64,000 nt of DNA from Bifidobacterium sp. ESL0784 (GCF_029433295.1 NZ_JAQTHV010000001.1:186001-250000); one strand, 5' to 3'; shown: positions 1 through 20,020, counted from the stretch's first letter. A program made the numbers and translations. The notes: generated by a model not told the origin, from the letters alone.

Positions 1-186
1 AGCTCATGATGTGGTCAAACGAGTTTCCTGATTTCTCCGCATGCCCCATCGTGGAGGTTCAGCCTTTGCACAAACGATTCTCCCATATGGGTTTTGTGAG
101 CTAGAATACAAATAGCGGTAGATGTCTGTGAGGGTGAGCTTGGATTTGCCTTTGCGAATAGCGATTCCAACGACGAAGGAGTATTC
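1..186. other. Leader region upstream of otsAB
   Basis: No gene of its own is supported here. The stretch holds the ribosome binding site of the trehalose gene (AAGGAG, about 6 nt before the ATG at 187). A TAGAAT at about 105 could be a -10 box, but no convincing -35 lies at the right distance, so I do not call a promoter. Confidence 0.4.
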
Positions 187-2865
187 ATGGCACGTTTGAT
201 TATCGTTTCCAACAGGCTTCCGGTTTCCCTGCATGCCAAACCGGACGGCACCTACGCCCTTAAACAAAGCATCGGCGGTCTCGCCACGGCCATCGGCCCC
301 TACCATAAGTCCCACAACGACTGCCTTTGGGTCGGCTGGAGCAGTATCGACCCCGAAACGCGCACGAAGGTGGAAATCGACAAGATTCGCGAGGAATTCA
401 AAAGTCGTCGTTGCATCCCGCTTTTCCTGACCCAAAAAGAAATCGACGGATACTACGCCGGTTATTCCAACGATACGCTCTGGCCGTTGTTCCATGATTT
501 CGCCCACGAGGCCAAATTCGATTCCTCCACTTGGAAGGTCTACCAGGAGGTCAACCAGAAGTTTGCCGACACGATTGCCGAGTTGGTCAATTCCGATGAC
601 ACCGTGTGGATTCAGGATTATCACCTTATGCTGGTTCCGGCCATGCTGCGTGCCCGTTTTCCCGAGCTCAAGATCGGCTGGTTCCTTCACATCCCGTTCC
701 CGAGCCCTGAGATCTTCCACCAGCTGCCGAACGGCAAGGATCTGCTCGAAGGCCTGATGGGCGCGGATTTGCTGGGCTTCCACACCGAAGGGTTCTGCGT
801 TAATTTCCTTGAGTCCGTTCGCACGTTATTGGGCTTGAATGTTAACAAGGATGGCCGTATCCCGGTCGGAAAGGGCGCGTCGCAACGTTTCGTGACGGTT
901 GACGCCTTCCCGATCGGCATCGATTACGGTCTTTATCGCCGTAATTCCCACTCCAGTCTTGCGCAGGCCATGCGCCACGGCATCGAGGCCGTCAGCGGCA
1001 AGCGCACTAGGCGCGTGAGCACCTCCCTTACAGCTGAATCCGAGGCTGCGGCCGAAGCCAGCGATCAGGAGGAAAACTGGTGGAGCGCCCATACCGGCGA
1101 TGAACTGCCCGAGGTTGAGCTTGCGCAGTCTGCTGCGGCCAAACGCGGCACCGAAGGCAACAAGGTGGTCGTTTCCGTCGATCGCCTCGATTACACAAAG
1201 GGCCTTCCCGAACGGCTACGTGCCTTTGACTTGATGCTGAGCCGTTACCCGGAGTGGGTCGGTCACGTTACGTATTACCTTTTGGCGACACCGACGCGTG
1301 AGGACGTCGAGACGTACCGCAAGCTGAAGGACCAGGTCGACCAGCTGGTCGGTGAGATCAATGGCAAATATTCACTGCTTTCCTGGACCCCTATCCATTA
1401 CATCACGCGTTCGCTGCCCATCAAGCCAGTCTGCGGCATCTACACCGCCGGCGACGTCGCGTTGGTCACCCCGCTTCGTGACGGCATGAATCTGGTCGCC
1501 AAGGAATATCTGGCCTCCCGTGATGGCCGTGACGGTGCGTTGGTGCTTTCCGACGAGTGTGGCGCGGCCCGCGAGCTGACGGACGCCTTCATCGTCAATC
1601 CCTACGATACAGAAGCGGTGTGCGAGGCCTTGCATTCTGCTTTGGAGATCGGTTCCGACGAAGCCAAGCGCCGCAACGCCGCCATGCAGGCTCGCCTGAA
1701 GTACCGCACCGCAGGCCTGTGGAGCTCCGAGTTCCTAAGCACGTTGCGTCAGGTGAGCGACCCGCGTATGGCCGATCGCCGCTTGCAAAGCGTCCAGCGC
1801 GATCACTTGGTCCACGAGTGGGGTCAATCCAAGCGCAAGCTGGTATTGTGCGATTACGACGGAACCTTGACACAGATCGTCCGCACGCCTGGCCGTGCCA
1901 AGCCGACGCATCGTTTGCTTGATTTATTGCGTAAAGTCGGTTCCATTCCCGATGTTGATTTGTATCTGGTTTCCGGTCGCACGCGCGAGACGATGGGCGA
2001 GTGGTTCGGCTGCCTGCCGATCGGTCTGATTGCCGAGCACGGCGCTTGGCACACCAAGCCGATTGACGGAGAGACCAAGAAATCCGCAGACGGCAAGACG
2101 ATTACCCCCAAGCGTTACTGGCGACGTGCCGACGGCCTTCCCGACCCGGATGAATGGCGTCCGATCATCGAGACCATCATGAACAAGTCCGTCGCCCGCG
2201 TCCCGCAGTCCTTCATCGAATACAAGTCCACGGATTTGGCATGGCATTATCGCATGAGCGATCAGAAGCTGGCCCAGGAGCAGCGTGAGCGTCTGGTCGA
2301 CGAACTGGAGAAGGTATGTCCGCAGTACGGCCTGATGGTCATGCGCAATGCCAAGGTCATCGAGGTCTGCCCGGCCAACGTCAGCAAAGGCGAGGCCGTG
2401 AAACCGTTGCTGGAAAGCGGCCGTTACGATTTCGTGCTCGCATTGGGCGACGACACCACCGACGAGACGATGTTTGCTTCAGTCACCGATTGTGCTTGCG
2501 CCCGTGATGAGGCTGATGCGCTCAATGAGCTTGACGTCGACAACGCCGGCGTGGCGAAGATGGTCGATTCCATCGAGACGGTCACTGCGGTTGACGACGC
2601 GGCGTCTGCGGGCGCGGGTTCGAAGCCCGCCTCAAAATCTCCCAGGTCTTCCGCAGCATGGACGATCAAGGTCGGTGCCGGCGAGACGAACGCCCGTTCG
2701 CGCATCGCCACCCCAACCGACACCGGTCGCCTGCTGGGTTACCTGGTAGCCGAGTCCGAGGCCGTCACTGCCGGCACCGCCCCTGTTGAAAAGCCGAAGC
2801 CCAAGCGCGCTTCAAAGTCAAAAGCCGCGTCCGAGCCTAGGCGCGTATCAAAGTCCAAGAAGTAA
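187..2865 (+). CDS. otsA: Bifunctional trehalose-6-phosphate synthase/phosphatase (OtsA-OtsB fusion)
   Basis: Cytoplasmic enzyme predicted to join UDP-glucose and glucose-6-phosphate to trehalose-6-phosphate and then dephosphorylate it to trehalose. The N-terminal half (about residues 1-545) is a GT20 synthase with VSNRLPVS, the [10 protein letters not shown] glycine loop, [24 protein letters not shown] and [10 protein letters not shown]. The C-terminal half is a HAD phosphatase with the nucleophile motif DYDGT at residues 556-560, VSGRTRE and LGDDTTDE. Two low-complexity insertions stand out: an Ala/Glu-rich one near residues 275-320, and an Ala/Ser-rich one near 775-840 inside the phosphatase. 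The last 25 residues are Lys/Ser/Arg-rich. An AAGGAG ribosome site supports this start. Many bacteria encode the two activities separately, so the 892-aa fusion is notable. Confidence 0.95.
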   Translation: MARLIIVSNRLPVSLHAKPDGTYALKQSIGGLATAIGPYHKSHNDCLWVGWSSIDPETRTKVEIDKIREEFKSRRCIPLFLTQKEIDGYYAGYSNDTLWPLFHDFAHEAKFDSSTWKVYQEVNQKFADTIAELVNSDDTVWIQDYHLMLVPAMLRARFPELKIGWFLHIPFPSPEIFHQLPNGKDLLEGLMGADLLGFHTEGFCVNFLESVRTLLGLNVNKDGRIPVGKGASQRFVTVDAFPIGIDYGLYRRNSHSSLAQAMRHGIEAVSGKRTRRVSTSLTAESEAAAEASDQEENWWSAHTGDELPEVELAQSAAAKRGTEGNKVVVSVDRLDYTKGLPERLRAFDLMLSRYPEWVGHVTYYLLATPTREDVETYRKLKDQVDQLVGEINGKYSLLSWTPIHYITRSLPIKPVCGIYTAGDVALVTPLRDGMNLVAKEYLASRDGRDGALVLSDECGAARELTDAFIVNPYDTEAVCEALHSALEIGSDEAKRRNAAMQARLKYRTAGLWSSEFLSTLRQVSDPRMADRRLQSVQRDHLVHEWGQSKRKLVLCDYDGTLTQIVRTPGRAKPTHRLLDLLRKVGSIPDVDLYLVSGRTRETMGEWFGCLPIGLIAEHGAWHTKPIDGETKKSADGKTITPKRYWRRADGLPDPDEWRPIIETIMNKSVARVPQSFIEYKSTDLAWHYRMSDQKLAQEQRERLVDELEKVCPQYGLMVMRNAKVIEVCPANVSKGEAVKPLLESGRYDFVLALGDDTTDETMFASVTDCACARDEADALNELDVDNAGVAKMVDSIETVTAVDDAASAGAGSKPASKSPRSSAAWTIKVGAGETNARSRIATPTDTGRLLGYLVAESEAVTAGTAPVEKPKPKRASKSKAASEPRRVSKSKK

Positions 2866-2923
2866 TATTCGTATTTTGGGACGTTGATGCAGGCAGCGTG
2901 TTTCAGAGCCGTACAATTCCGGT

Positions 2924-4189
2924 ATGAAACAAGTTGACGTTGTCAAAGCACTGCAGCACAATCACGCATCCGAGTTGAAGAAGGCCGCCGAAAGGCTGAA
3001 AGGCACTGCGCGCCATACACGCATTATTCCTTCGCCAGTGCTTTCGGAGGCCACGGGCCACGAGGTTCTTTTGAAGCCGGAGAATCTTCAGGTCACAGGT
3101 TCCTTCAAGATTCGCGGCGCGTACAACAAGATTGCCTCGCTGAGTGACGAAGAGCTGGCACGTGGCATTGTCACCGCTTCTGCCGGCAACCATGCGCAGG
3201 GCGTCGCCTACGCGGCCCGTGAACGTGCCGCGAAAGCGACCATCGTGATGCCCGAAATCACCCCACCGCTCAAGGTCGACGCGACCAAGTCCTACGGTGC
3301 CAATGTCGTCCTGCACGGCAATCTCTTCGACGATGCCGCCGAATACGCCTCGCAGCTTTCGCAGCGCGAAGGCATGATCTACGTGCCTCCTTTTGACGAT
3401 TACGAGGTCCTTTGCGGCCAGGGCACCATTGGTTTGGAGATTCTCGAGGATGTCCCGAACATCACTGATGTCGTGGTTCCCCTGGGTGGCGGTGGTCTGG
3501 GTTCCGGCGTGGCGCTCGCCATCAAGACTTTCAAGCCGGAAGTCCGCGTCATAGGAGCGATTCCAGAGGGTTCGCCTGCTTTCAAGAATTCGTTCGCGGC
3601 AGGCATGGTTGTTCCTGCCGACAAGGTGGTCACCTCCGCCGAGGGCGTTGCGGTCGGCCATCCTGGTGACCTCACCTTCGCGATCCTCAATGAATACCTC
3701 GATGACTTGATTACCGTCACCGAGCGTGACATCAACGAGATGATCCTGCTGATGATGGAGAAGCACAAGCTTGTGGTCGAAGCCGCCGGTGCCGTCTCGC
3801 TGGCCGCTCTTGAGCACTTGAGCCTGCGCTCGCGGGTCTTTGCCGCCGCCAAGGGCAAGCACGTCATCGTTCCGATTATTTCCGGCGGCAACATCGATAC
3901 GGTGACCATTGGTGCGGTTATCCAAAAGGGCATGATCGCCCGCGGCCGCATCATGAACTTCGAGGTCGAGCTACCTGATACCCCGGGCCAACTGGTCAAG
4001 GTGGCGCAAGTCCTGGCAGACGCCCGTGCCAACGTCATCGAACTCAACCACGACCAGTTCAAGGCCTCCGGCCATTACACGAATTCGGTTTCGCTCGGCG
4101 TCACCGTCGAGACCAACGGCCCCGACCACATCGCTCAGGTCCTAAATGCTCTGAAAGACGCTGGTTTCGATCCCAAGCGCGTGTACTGA
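2924..4189 (+). CDS. ilvA: Threonine ammonia-lyase (threonine dehydratase) with ACT domain
   Basis: PLP enzyme that deaminates threonine to 2-oxobutanoate, the first step of isoleucine synthesis. The PLP-lysine motif GSFKIRGAYN is near residue 60, followed by the asparagine loop TASAGNHAQG and the glycine-rich phosphate-binding loop GGGGLGSG. The C-terminal 75 residues form one ACT-type regulatory domain beginning near NFEVELPDTPGQL. At 421 aa it is the single-ACT form common in actinobacteria, shorter than the two-ACT enterobacterial IlvA. A catabolic role cannot be excluded. It lies 58 nt after otsAB and is followed by a strong terminator. Confidence 0.93.
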   Translation: MKQVDVVKALQHNHASELKKAAERLKGTARHTRIIPSPVLSEATGHEVLLKPENLQVTGSFKIRGAYNKIASLSDEELARGIVTASAGNHAQGVAYAARERAAKATIVMPEITPPLKVDATKSYGANVVLHGNLFDDAAEYASQLSQREGMIYVPPFDDYEVLCGQGTIGLEILEDVPNITDVVVPLGGGGLGSGVALAIKTFKPEVRVIGAIPEGSPAFKNSFAAGMVVPADKVVTSAEGVAVGHPGDLTFAILNEYLDDLITVTERDINEMILLMMEKHKLVVEAAGAVSLAALEHLSLRSRVFAAAKGKHVIVPIISGGNIDTVTIGAVIQKGMIARGRIMNFEVELPDTPGQLVKVAQVLADARANVIELNHDQFKASGHYTNSVSLGVTVETNGPDHIAQVLNALKDAGFDPKRVY

Positions 4190-4207
4190 TATCTCGCTTT
4201 GCCAATG

Positions 4208-4254
4208 AACGTGGCCTTGCCTGGGCATTAAACCTCAGCAAGGCCACGTTTTTA
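4208..4254 (+). terminator. Rho-independent terminator after ilvA
   Basis: A GC-rich stem (AACGTGGCCTTGC pairing with GCAAGGCCACGTT) with a 17-nt loop runs straight into TTTTTATA, about 20 nt after the ilvA stop. Its 3' side also faces the convergent minus-strand gene ending at 4352. Confidence 0.85.
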
Positions 4255-4351
4255 TACCTTATATTGGTATTTCCATACTTGAATTTCATATACCTGCGAG
4301 GCTTGTCTGACTATGGCTGTCACCAGTGATGTCGCCTGTTGATAACAGTGT

Positions 4352-4771
4352 CTACTCGACGGTAAAAGTATCGATATCGCTGAGGTCCTTGGTTACGGTC
4401 GCTTCGGTAAAGCTGATTTCATACAACAATAGGTTCCCGTCGGCTGCGCGCAGCGTGTTCGCATAGGCCGGAATCTTGGCGACGAATCGATTGGCAATTT
4501 CATCGATGCTTTTCCTACTTGGGCGAGCAACTCCCTGTGCTTTCACATGCTCGTTGCCGCCATGAGGAATAGTCGTAAAGGCGACGTGGACATTTATCTG
4601 CATTTCCTTGACCTTGTTATTGCCTTTAAACGTCGCAAAGTAAAGGATGTTATCAGCAGGATCAAAATAAAAATTGACGATTCTCACGTCAGGAATGTTG
4701 TTGACCGAAGTCGCCAATGCCATTTCTGTTTGTTCCGCCAAGATTCGGTAGAATTCCTCTTTCGTATTCAT
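4352..4771 (-). CDS. Pyridoxamine 5'-phosphate oxidase-fold protein
   Basis: A 139-residue protein with the split-barrel flavin-binding fold of the PNPOx-like superfamily. The opening FYRILAEQTEMALATS, followed by the VRIVNFYFDPADNILYFATF strand pattern, is typical of small FMN or heme-utilisation-like family members. The C-terminal part ends in a strand of the kind LLLYEISFTEATV. The substrate is unknown: this group contains true oxidases, F420/FMN reductases and proteins of unknown role. I place the start at the ATG at 4771 rather than the TTG two codons upstream. It is a single-gene unit, convergent with ilvA and in line with the sirtuin gene upstream. Confidence 0.75.
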   Translation of the reverse strand: MNTKEEFYRILAEQTEMALATSVNNIPDVRIVNFYFDPADNILYFATFKGNNKVKEMQINVHVAFTTIPHGGNEHVKAQGVARPSRKSIDEIANRFVAKIPAYANTLRAADGNLLLYEISFTEATVTKDLSDIDTFTVE

Positions 4772-4908
4772 AGTCAATTACTTATTGGCCTTTCTTAGCG
4801 GAGTATCGCCTTATGATTTCCCGTTAGTTTCGTGATGTCGCCAATAACCATAAACAAATGCTGCAGTCATACCATTTGTCCGGTTATAGAGGCTTTGATC
4901 TGTTACTC

Positions 4909-5667
4909 TTATTTCTCCGCTTCAGCGATGGTCTCGTCCACCAGTTCCGGCAGCGCTTTGGCGATATCGTCGTGGATAAGACGCGTGGCGATGTTGTCGT
5001 ACTGCGTGCGCCCCATATTCATAATGGTCATCGGCACCCCGGCCTGTACGGCGGTCGGCGCCAGCGATGCTGCGGGGAAAACCTCAAGCGTCGAGCCGAT
5101 CACCCAGAACTCGTCGGCCTTGGCCACCCGTGCCATCGACTTTTCCATGGCGCCTTCCGGCAGCATTTCGCCGAAGTAGACCACGTCGGTTTTGATGAGA
5201 CCGTTGCAAGGCATATTCCCGCTATACGGCAGCTTGCGATGGCAGTGCGGGTCCGGGTCGTTGTCGAGATTGTCCATGATATCGGCCGTTTTGTATTCGG
5301 CATGGCATTTCATACAGTGCGAAGTGCCGATGGTCCCGTGCAGATTGACGATGAGGTCGCTTGAATTGCCGGCCTTCTCGTGCAGCGCGTCAAAGTTCTG
5401 CGTGGCCAGGAGCGTCAGAAGCCCTGCCTTTTCAAGCTTTACCAGAGCTTTGTGCGCCTCGCCCGGCTGTGCGTTCCACACGGGCGATGCCTTCTGCCAG
5501 GCCCACGAATACTCGCGTGCCTTCTTGTCGTTCATAAACGCGTCGATGTCGTAAACGCTCATCTGGTCCGGGTGCTTGGTCCACACCCCGTCCGGCCCGC
5601 GGAAATCGGGGATTCCCGCCGAAGTCGAAATGCCGGCACCAGTCAATACCGCAATTTTTTTAGTCAT
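4909..5667 (-). CDS. NAD-dependent protein deacylase, Sir2 family
   Basis: Cytoplasmic sirtuin that uses NAD+ to remove acyl groups from lysines. Diagnostic motifs are GAGISTSAGIPDFRG near the N-terminus (NAD binding), TQNFDALH (catalytic core) and LHGTIGTSHC, which contains the catalytic histidine and opens the zinc module. The zinc ribbon is CMKC with later Cys/His at HCHRK and MPCNG. At 252 aa it has the usual bacterial CobB length. The start is set at the ATG at 5667, just before KKIAVLTGAG; 18 further codons are open upstream but carry no family signal. The deacylase subclass (acetyl versus succinyl) was not determined. Confidence 0.9.
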   Translation of the reverse strand: MTKKIAVLTGAGISTSAGIPDFRGPDGVWTKHPDQMSVYDIDAFMNDKKAREYSWAWQKASPVWNAQPGEAHKALVKLEKAGLLTLLATQNFDALHEKAGNSSDLIVNLHGTIGTSHCMKCHAEYKTADIMDNLDNDPDPHCHRKLPYSGNMPCNGLIKTDVVYFGEMLPEGAMEKSMARVAKADEFWVIGSTLEVFPAASLAPTAVQAGVPMTIMNMGRTQYDNIATRLIHDDIAKALPELVDETIAEAEK

Positions 5668-5779
5668 ATATATTATTGTAATCAGGCTTGCGCAACTTCG
5701 CTTTTGCAGTCGCCAACCCATTGCGGCAACAGCGGAATCGTTCTCGATTTTCTTACGGAATTCGGCTTTTGCCGGCTCG

Positions 5780-6136
5780 CTATTGCAAGCAGAATAACGT
5801 CAGGAAAATCAGAAGCGCCGCCACTGCTATGAAGACGAGAAATCTTGTCGGAATTTCAACGTGCATAGTAATGAATACCACCACTAAAATATTAAGGATG
5901 GATAGAAGACCGGCAACTGAATGATTGGGGTGCTCCTCTCCGACTCGCTCGCCGGCCGAATAAATAGATGCAATGCTTAAAGCCATACCCACCAACGATG
6001 CTATCGCATATGGAATTTTATCGAATCGGTCGCTGAGTATGAGGGCAGCGCCCCATTCCACGTCAAGCAGCAATGCCACCAGCAAATATGCCCACCAAGG
6101 CAAATGGAGTTTGTGTCGGTGTTTTCTGGGGCTCAT
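5780..6136 (-). CDS. Small hypothetical four-helix membrane protein
   Basis: A 118-residue protein I do not recognise. It begins with a basic His-rich tract (MSPRKHRHKLH) and then has about four hydrophobic segments, near residues 14-33, 41-60, 74-92 and 95-116, joined by short polar loops. This suggests a small integral membrane protein of the DUF type. There is no clear ribosome site before the ATG at 6136, so the start is uncertain. It stands alone between the sirtuin gene and the rRNA promoter region. Confidence 0.6.
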   Translation of the reverse strand: MSPRKHRHKLHLPWWAYLLVALLLDVEWGAALILSDRFDKIPYAIASLVGMALSIASIYSAGERVGEEHPNHSVAGLLSILNILVVVFITMHVEIPTRFLVFIAVAALLIFLTLFCLQ

Positions 6137-6785
6137 AGCAGACAGTATAACCGGGCCATCTATCGTCGTTGCCCGTTTGCTGCCAATGAGCCAAGCTCCT
6201 GTTGCTCCGCTTTATGAGGTGTCCTTTATGAAGTAGATCTTTCGTCATGGATGATTTGTCGAAACTGTGCTGGGTTATGGCCGATAAAGGATAAGCAACA
6301 AGGGATGGGGCGGAAAAATGTATGTCTTGAACACGGGGCGCGCAATAAGGCAAGCGCTAGCGTTCCTGGAAGTTGATGTTGGTGAATCGGCCGGTACCAT
6401 ATCGATTGCGAATCTGGTGTACGGGAGCGCTGAGTTGCTGTGTGGGTTTATCGCTGAGTAACGGAAGTATGTTTCGATGCCAGCTGGCTTATCTCAATAT
6501 CCAAAACAGAGAAGAAAGGTCTCAAAAACGTGTAATTATTTGTTTTTGTCATTTTCGTTTTGACACGCCGGGGGGAAAGAATTATGTCGATTTGATTCTT
6601 GATATTTACGGGCTAGAATAACGCGTAAAGGTGCAATACGCCTATAATGACACGCCGAAAGAACCGCATCGTTGCAACGGTTCTTAAGGTTTTTGCACCC
6701 TTCAACTTGCGCATAATCCGATTTCCGCGTATATTTATCTCTTGCTGCTCAACACGGCAACTTCTCCTCTAAGAGTTGAGATTGT
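6137..6785. other. Non-coding region upstream of the first rRNA operon
   Basis: No convincing protein gene. The right half has promoter-like sequence for rrn: TTGATT (6592-6597), a 16-nt spacer and TAGAAT (6614-6619), then the stronger pair at 6707-6735 listed separately. A small hairpin (AAGAACCG pairing with CGGTTCTT, about 6659-6686) sits between them and runs into a T-rich stretch. Confidence 0.5.
6707..6735 (+). promoter_or_regulatory. rRNA operon 1 promoter
   Basis: TTGCGC, a 17-nt spacer and TATATT. The same layout recurs before the second operon at 14427-14455, although the surrounding sequence differs, and both are followed by similar downstream sequence (TTATCT, CTTGCTGC, CGGC). 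Conservation of these boxes outside the exact repeat argues that they are functional. Confidence 0.6.
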
Positions 6786-6995
6786 TTGTTGGTGTGGTGG
6801 TGGTTTGAGAACTCAAGAGTGTGTCTGTACTACTTTTATTGTAAAGCTTTTTTTGATTGCCAGTTCGGCGCGTGCCTTTCGGGGTGCCCTAGGGGGCTTA
6901 ATTCGTGTCGAGGTTTTTAGTGTGGACCATTCCCCCTTATGGAATGGTTCCGTCAATTATTTATTATGAGAGTCGTTGAACGGCTTTCTGCAATT

Positions 6996-12008
<5,013 letters not shown>

Positions 12009-12173
12009 TCCATCCTTTCGGATGGGACGTGAGGCATCTTCTGCGAATGACATCAGACAGCACTAGCGCTGTGATGACACGACTCGATTCAATGCATCTA
12101 TCCGCGTCCGCTTTCCGGTTCCCGAGCCGCCACTTCCCGCGGTTCCTTCGTGTTCCGCGTATAATATAAGATT

Positions 12174-12290
12174 TGCGGCGGCCATAGCCCAGGGGAGACG
12201 CCCGGTCCCATTCCGAACCCGGAAGCTAAGGCCTGGCACGGCGATGGTACTGCACCCGACAGGGTGTGGGAGAGTAGCCCGCCGCCGCAT
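12174..12290 (+). rRNA. rrf: 5S ribosomal RNA, copy 1
   Basis: The terminal helix GCGGCGGCCA pairs with the GCCGCCGC end, enclosing CCATTCCGAACCCGGAAG and GGAGAGTAGC. The length of about 117 nt and position behind 23S are standard. Confidence 0.95.
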
Positions 12291-12301
12291 CACACTTCAC
12301 A

Positions 12302-12348
12302 GGAGGCCCCGGCCGGATCCACACGATCCGCCCGGGGCCTTTCCCATA
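12302..12348 (+). terminator. rRNA operon 1 terminator
   Basis: A long GC-rich stem (AGGCCCCGG pairing with CCGGGGCCT, with an inner GGATC/GATCC pairing) follows 5S by about 12 nt and is followed by TTTCCC. Confidence 0.75.
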
Positions 12349-12775
12349 CCCCGCCCAAAACCGGTCCCGCGGGCGCCGCCGCCCGGCCCGGGAACGCCTC
12401 CGCTGTTCCGGGCCACAGTCCGAAGGAGCCGGTCGTAACCGGGGTCCGGCCTTTCGGGAGCAGGCGTCTCGCGCCGTCGTCCCCGACGCCGCGAAACCCG
12501 CCAGACCCAGTCCCAACGATGCCGCGACAGAGACTTATCAGGATGTCCGTTTTAAGGCGGAACCGATATGTGACTCAGATTCTTGCACGACTGCAGCAGC
12601 CTTAACAACACTAACTAGGACAATATCCGAGGCGTGTATGTGTTGACAACCCGTATGGTCCAATCAGCCACGTCTTCATTTCAGTTTTCTAACTAGCAAA
12701 GTTTGTATGCCGCTTATGTCTTCCTAACTCGAATCATGGTTGTAGTGTTTTTCAATGTTCGGATAATATCGAGTT

Positions 12776-13222
12776 ATGACTGTACGACTGCGTGATATCG
12801 ATGAATCGAACTTTTACCAGATACTGAGCATGCATCGGCCCAAGGGCGAGAAGTATGTAGCACCAAACAGTATCTCGCTTGCTGAAGCTTGGCTCTACCG
12901 TGACGAGCATACCGTTCGTCCCCTGGCGGTCTACGATGACGACGAGCTGGTCGGTTTCACTATGACCCATGACGATCGGACGAAAAATATTCGGGATATA
13001 TGGAGAATTTTGATACCGGAGGAATATGTCAATCACGGATACGGCTCCCAAACGATTCAATTATTGGCCGAGAGAGCTCGAACAGATGGGTTCGTGGGCC
13101 TACGTTTGAGCTATGTTCCTGGCAACGCATTGGCAGAACATGTTTACCGTAAATCAGGGTTCGTCCCTACCGGTGCAATCGACGATGGCGAGATTGTGAT
13201 GGAACGCCCTATCTGCGGTTGA
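12776..13222 (+). CDS. GNAT-family N-acetyltransferase
   Basis: A 148-residue acetyltransferase of the Gcn5 superfamily that would transfer an acetyl group from acetyl-CoA to an amine. The acetyl-CoA loop is NHGYGSQTIQLL near residue 85, preceded by the strand IRDIWRILIPEEY. The C-terminal NALAEHVYRKSGFVPTG is the usual motif B end. The N-terminal VRLRDIDESNF resembles spermidine acetyltransferases (SpeG/BltD type), but the substrate is not established. It stands alone in the 2-kb island between the two rRNA repeats and is richer in AT than the chromosomal core genes, consistent with acquisition. Confidence 0.8.
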   Translation: MTVRLRDIDESNFYQILSMHRPKGEKYVAPNSISLAEAWLYRDEHTVRPLAVYDDDELVGFTMTHDDRTKNIRDIWRILIPEEYVNHGYGSQTIQLLAERARTDGFVGLRLSYVPGNALAEHVYRKSGFVPTGAIDDGEIVMERPICG

Positions 13223-13350
13223 ACCAGGAAATCTTTTAAACGCCATGTAGACTTTTAACCTCTCCAGAGCTGAATTTTTTATTACTCATCAGAATTGTCA
13301 ATTTCTTGGATCGGAAGTCATGTTTTAAAAATTCTATAGGTGAAACAAAA

Positions 13351-13390
13351 TATGCTACACTCATGATTAAGCGTACTTGTACAACGTACG
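13351..13390 (+). promoter_or_regulatory. Promoter and quasi-palindromic operator of the toxin-antitoxin pair
   Basis: TATGCT at 13351-13356 could be a -10 box. It is followed by an inverted repeat with arms CGTAC (13372-13376) and GTACG (13386-13390) around the palindromic centre TTGTACAA. YefM/Phd antitoxins typically repress their own operon through short palindromes at this place. Binding is inferred from position only. Confidence 0.45.
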
Positions 13391-13425
13391 TTAATAGCAA
13401 CAAGACTTTATTTTAGGTGGCAAAA

Positions 13426-13689
13426 ATGGATACTTATACACCTACGGCGGCAAGGAAGAACCTGTATCAGATCCTCAAAGATGTCAATGTTCAGCGCAAG
13501 CCGATAGTAATCTCTCCTGCGCGAGGCAACAAGGATGAGGAAGCAGTGGTAGTCAATCGTGCCGATTGGAATTCGATTATGGAGACGCTCTATCTGGAAA
13601 ACACGGGGACTCTTGCTACGGCTGAAAAGCGTCGTGCCGATGATAGCGGAGCCACGGATATTGATGATATTGATTGGGATACGCTGTGA
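13426..13689 (+). CDS. Type II antitoxin, Phd/YefM family
   Basis: An 87-residue antitoxin expected to bind and neutralise the toxin encoded directly downstream and to repress the operon. The N-terminal half, TPTAARKNLYQILKDV, is the Phd/YefM DNA-binding fold. AVVVNRADWNSIMETLYL is the usual central strand and helix, and the acidic C-terminal tail (DDIDWDTL) is the toxin-wrapping part. I chose the ATG at 13426 because AGGTGG lies 5 nt upstream; the GTG at 13417 has no ribosome site. It overlaps the toxin start by 4 nt. Confidence 0.9.
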   Translation: MDTYTPTAARKNLYQILKDVNVQRKPIVISPARGNKDEEAVVVNRADWNSIMETLYLENTGTLATAEKRRADDSGATDIDDIDWDTL

Positions 13690-13949
13690 CCTATCGCGTC
13701 GTGATCAAGAATTCGGCAAAATCCGATCTTAAAAAACTCAAGCGTTCACATCTCCAGCAGTCATTTATGCAAGTAGTGGCAGATTTGAAGTCCGACCCCT
13801 ATCAGCCGACCCAATCATTCGAAAAGCTTCAGCCGACAAGTCGAGGCTTGTATTCTCGCAGAATCAACAGCCAGCATCGTGTGGTTTACGATATCAATGA
13901 CGATACGCAGACTGTAACCATTTACGCAGCCTGGAGTCACTATGAATAA
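13686..13949 (+). CDS. Type II toxin, YoeB/Txe-family mRNA interferase
   Basis: An 87-residue ribosome-dependent endoribonuclease of the RelE superfamily, expected to cleave mRNA in the ribosomal A site. Family signals are KSDLKKLK, the central LKSDPYQPTQSFEKL, GLYSRRINSQHRVVY (the catalytic Glu/Arg/His region of YoeB) and the C-terminal WSHYE, like the HY end of YoeB. The GTG at 13686 overlaps the antitoxin stop as GTGA, the normal coupling for such pairs. A TTG 12 nt upstream is a less likely start. The pair may stabilise the island between the rRNA repeats. Confidence 0.9.
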   Translation: MTYRVVIKNSAKSDLKKLKRSHLQQSFMQVVADLKSDPYQPTQSFEKLQPTSRGLYSRRINSQHRVVYDINDDTQTVTIYAAWSHYE

Positions 13950-14504
13950 AGTTCGGAGTGTAAGTTTCGATGAGCATATGAATTCGCACGTGCAATAGGC
14001 GAGGTATCTATTGCTTCGAGACAGGATTAATGTCTTAGGCTGTTTTCGATTTTAGTAATGCAGCAGATTTGTTTTAAGTTCAAGTTGAGCAGTGTCGCTG
14101 TTATTAAAAATGTTCGATCTAAATTCTGCAAAACAGCCGAACATAATGTCCATTATCGGTTTTGATGGTCGCTAGCTTAGGTACCAAGGCTATTGGATAT
14201 CAAAACTTTGCTGATGTCGGTTGTGGTTGCTTACCCATAAAGGATGACCGTTTCGCGCCCGTGCTAAGGATGACACGCCGATAACGGCCGGATTGACATA
14301 TTTTCTGGTTATTTTTCAGAATTCTATAAACAGCAAACAGTCTTAAAATGATTAATACTCGTAATTTCAACACGCCGACAAAACGTTGAAATTTCACTGA
14401 ATTTTGACCTTTTGTTCGAACAGGACTTGCGCTCAGGGGCAACCTCGTGTAAGTTATCTACTTGCTGCCTGACGGCGACAACAAATCTACGAGATTGATT
14501 GAAG
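13950..14504. other. Intergenic stretch leading to the second rRNA operon
   Basis: No gene is supported. The region is AT-rich, contains short copies of the word ACACGCCGA that also occur before the first operon (near 6650), and ends in the second rRNA promoter. It joins the exact repeat at 14505. Confidence 0.5.
14427..14455 (+). promoter_or_regulatory. rRNA operon 2 promoter
   Basis: TTGCGC, a 17-nt spacer and TAAGTT, followed by ATCTACTTGCTGCC. It matches the layout before operon 1 although it lies outside the exact repeat. The weaker -10 may make this copy less active. Confidence 0.5.
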
Positions 14505-14714
14505 TTGTTGGTGTGGTGGTGGTTTGAGAACTCAAGAGTGTGTCTGTACTACTTTTATTGTAAAGCTTTTTTTGATTGCCAGTTCGGCGCGTGCCTTTCG
14601 GGGTGCCCTAGGGGGCTTAATTCGTGTCGAGGTTTTTAGTGTGGACCATTCCCCCTTATGGAATGGTTCCGTCAATTATTTATTATGAGAGTCGTTGAAC
14701 GGCTTTCTGCAATT

Positions 14715-19727
<5,013 letters not shown>

Positions 19728-19892
19728 TCCATCCTTTCGGATGGGACGTGAGGCATCTTCTGCGAATGACATCAGACAGCACTAGCGCTGTGATGACACG
19801 ACTCGATTCAATGCATCTATCCGCGTCCGCTTTCCGGTTCCCGAGCCGCCACTTCCCGCGGTTCCTTCGTGTTCCGCGTATAATATAAGATT

Positions 19893-20009
19893 TGCGGCGG
19901 CCATAGCCCAGGGGAGACGCCCGGTCCCATTCCGAACCCGGAAGCTAAGGCCTGGCACGGCGATGGTACTGCACCCGACAGGGTGTGGGAGAGTAGCCCG
20001 CCGCCGCAT
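19893..20009 (+). rRNA. rrf: 5S ribosomal RNA, copy 2
   Basis: Same sequence as the copy at 12174-12290. Confidence 0.95.
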
Positions 20010-20020
20010 CACACTTCACA

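Noticed and set aside
6373-6621. 82-codon frame upstream of the first rRNA operon
   Set aside because: No ribosome site, no family signal, and it overlaps promoter-like sequence.
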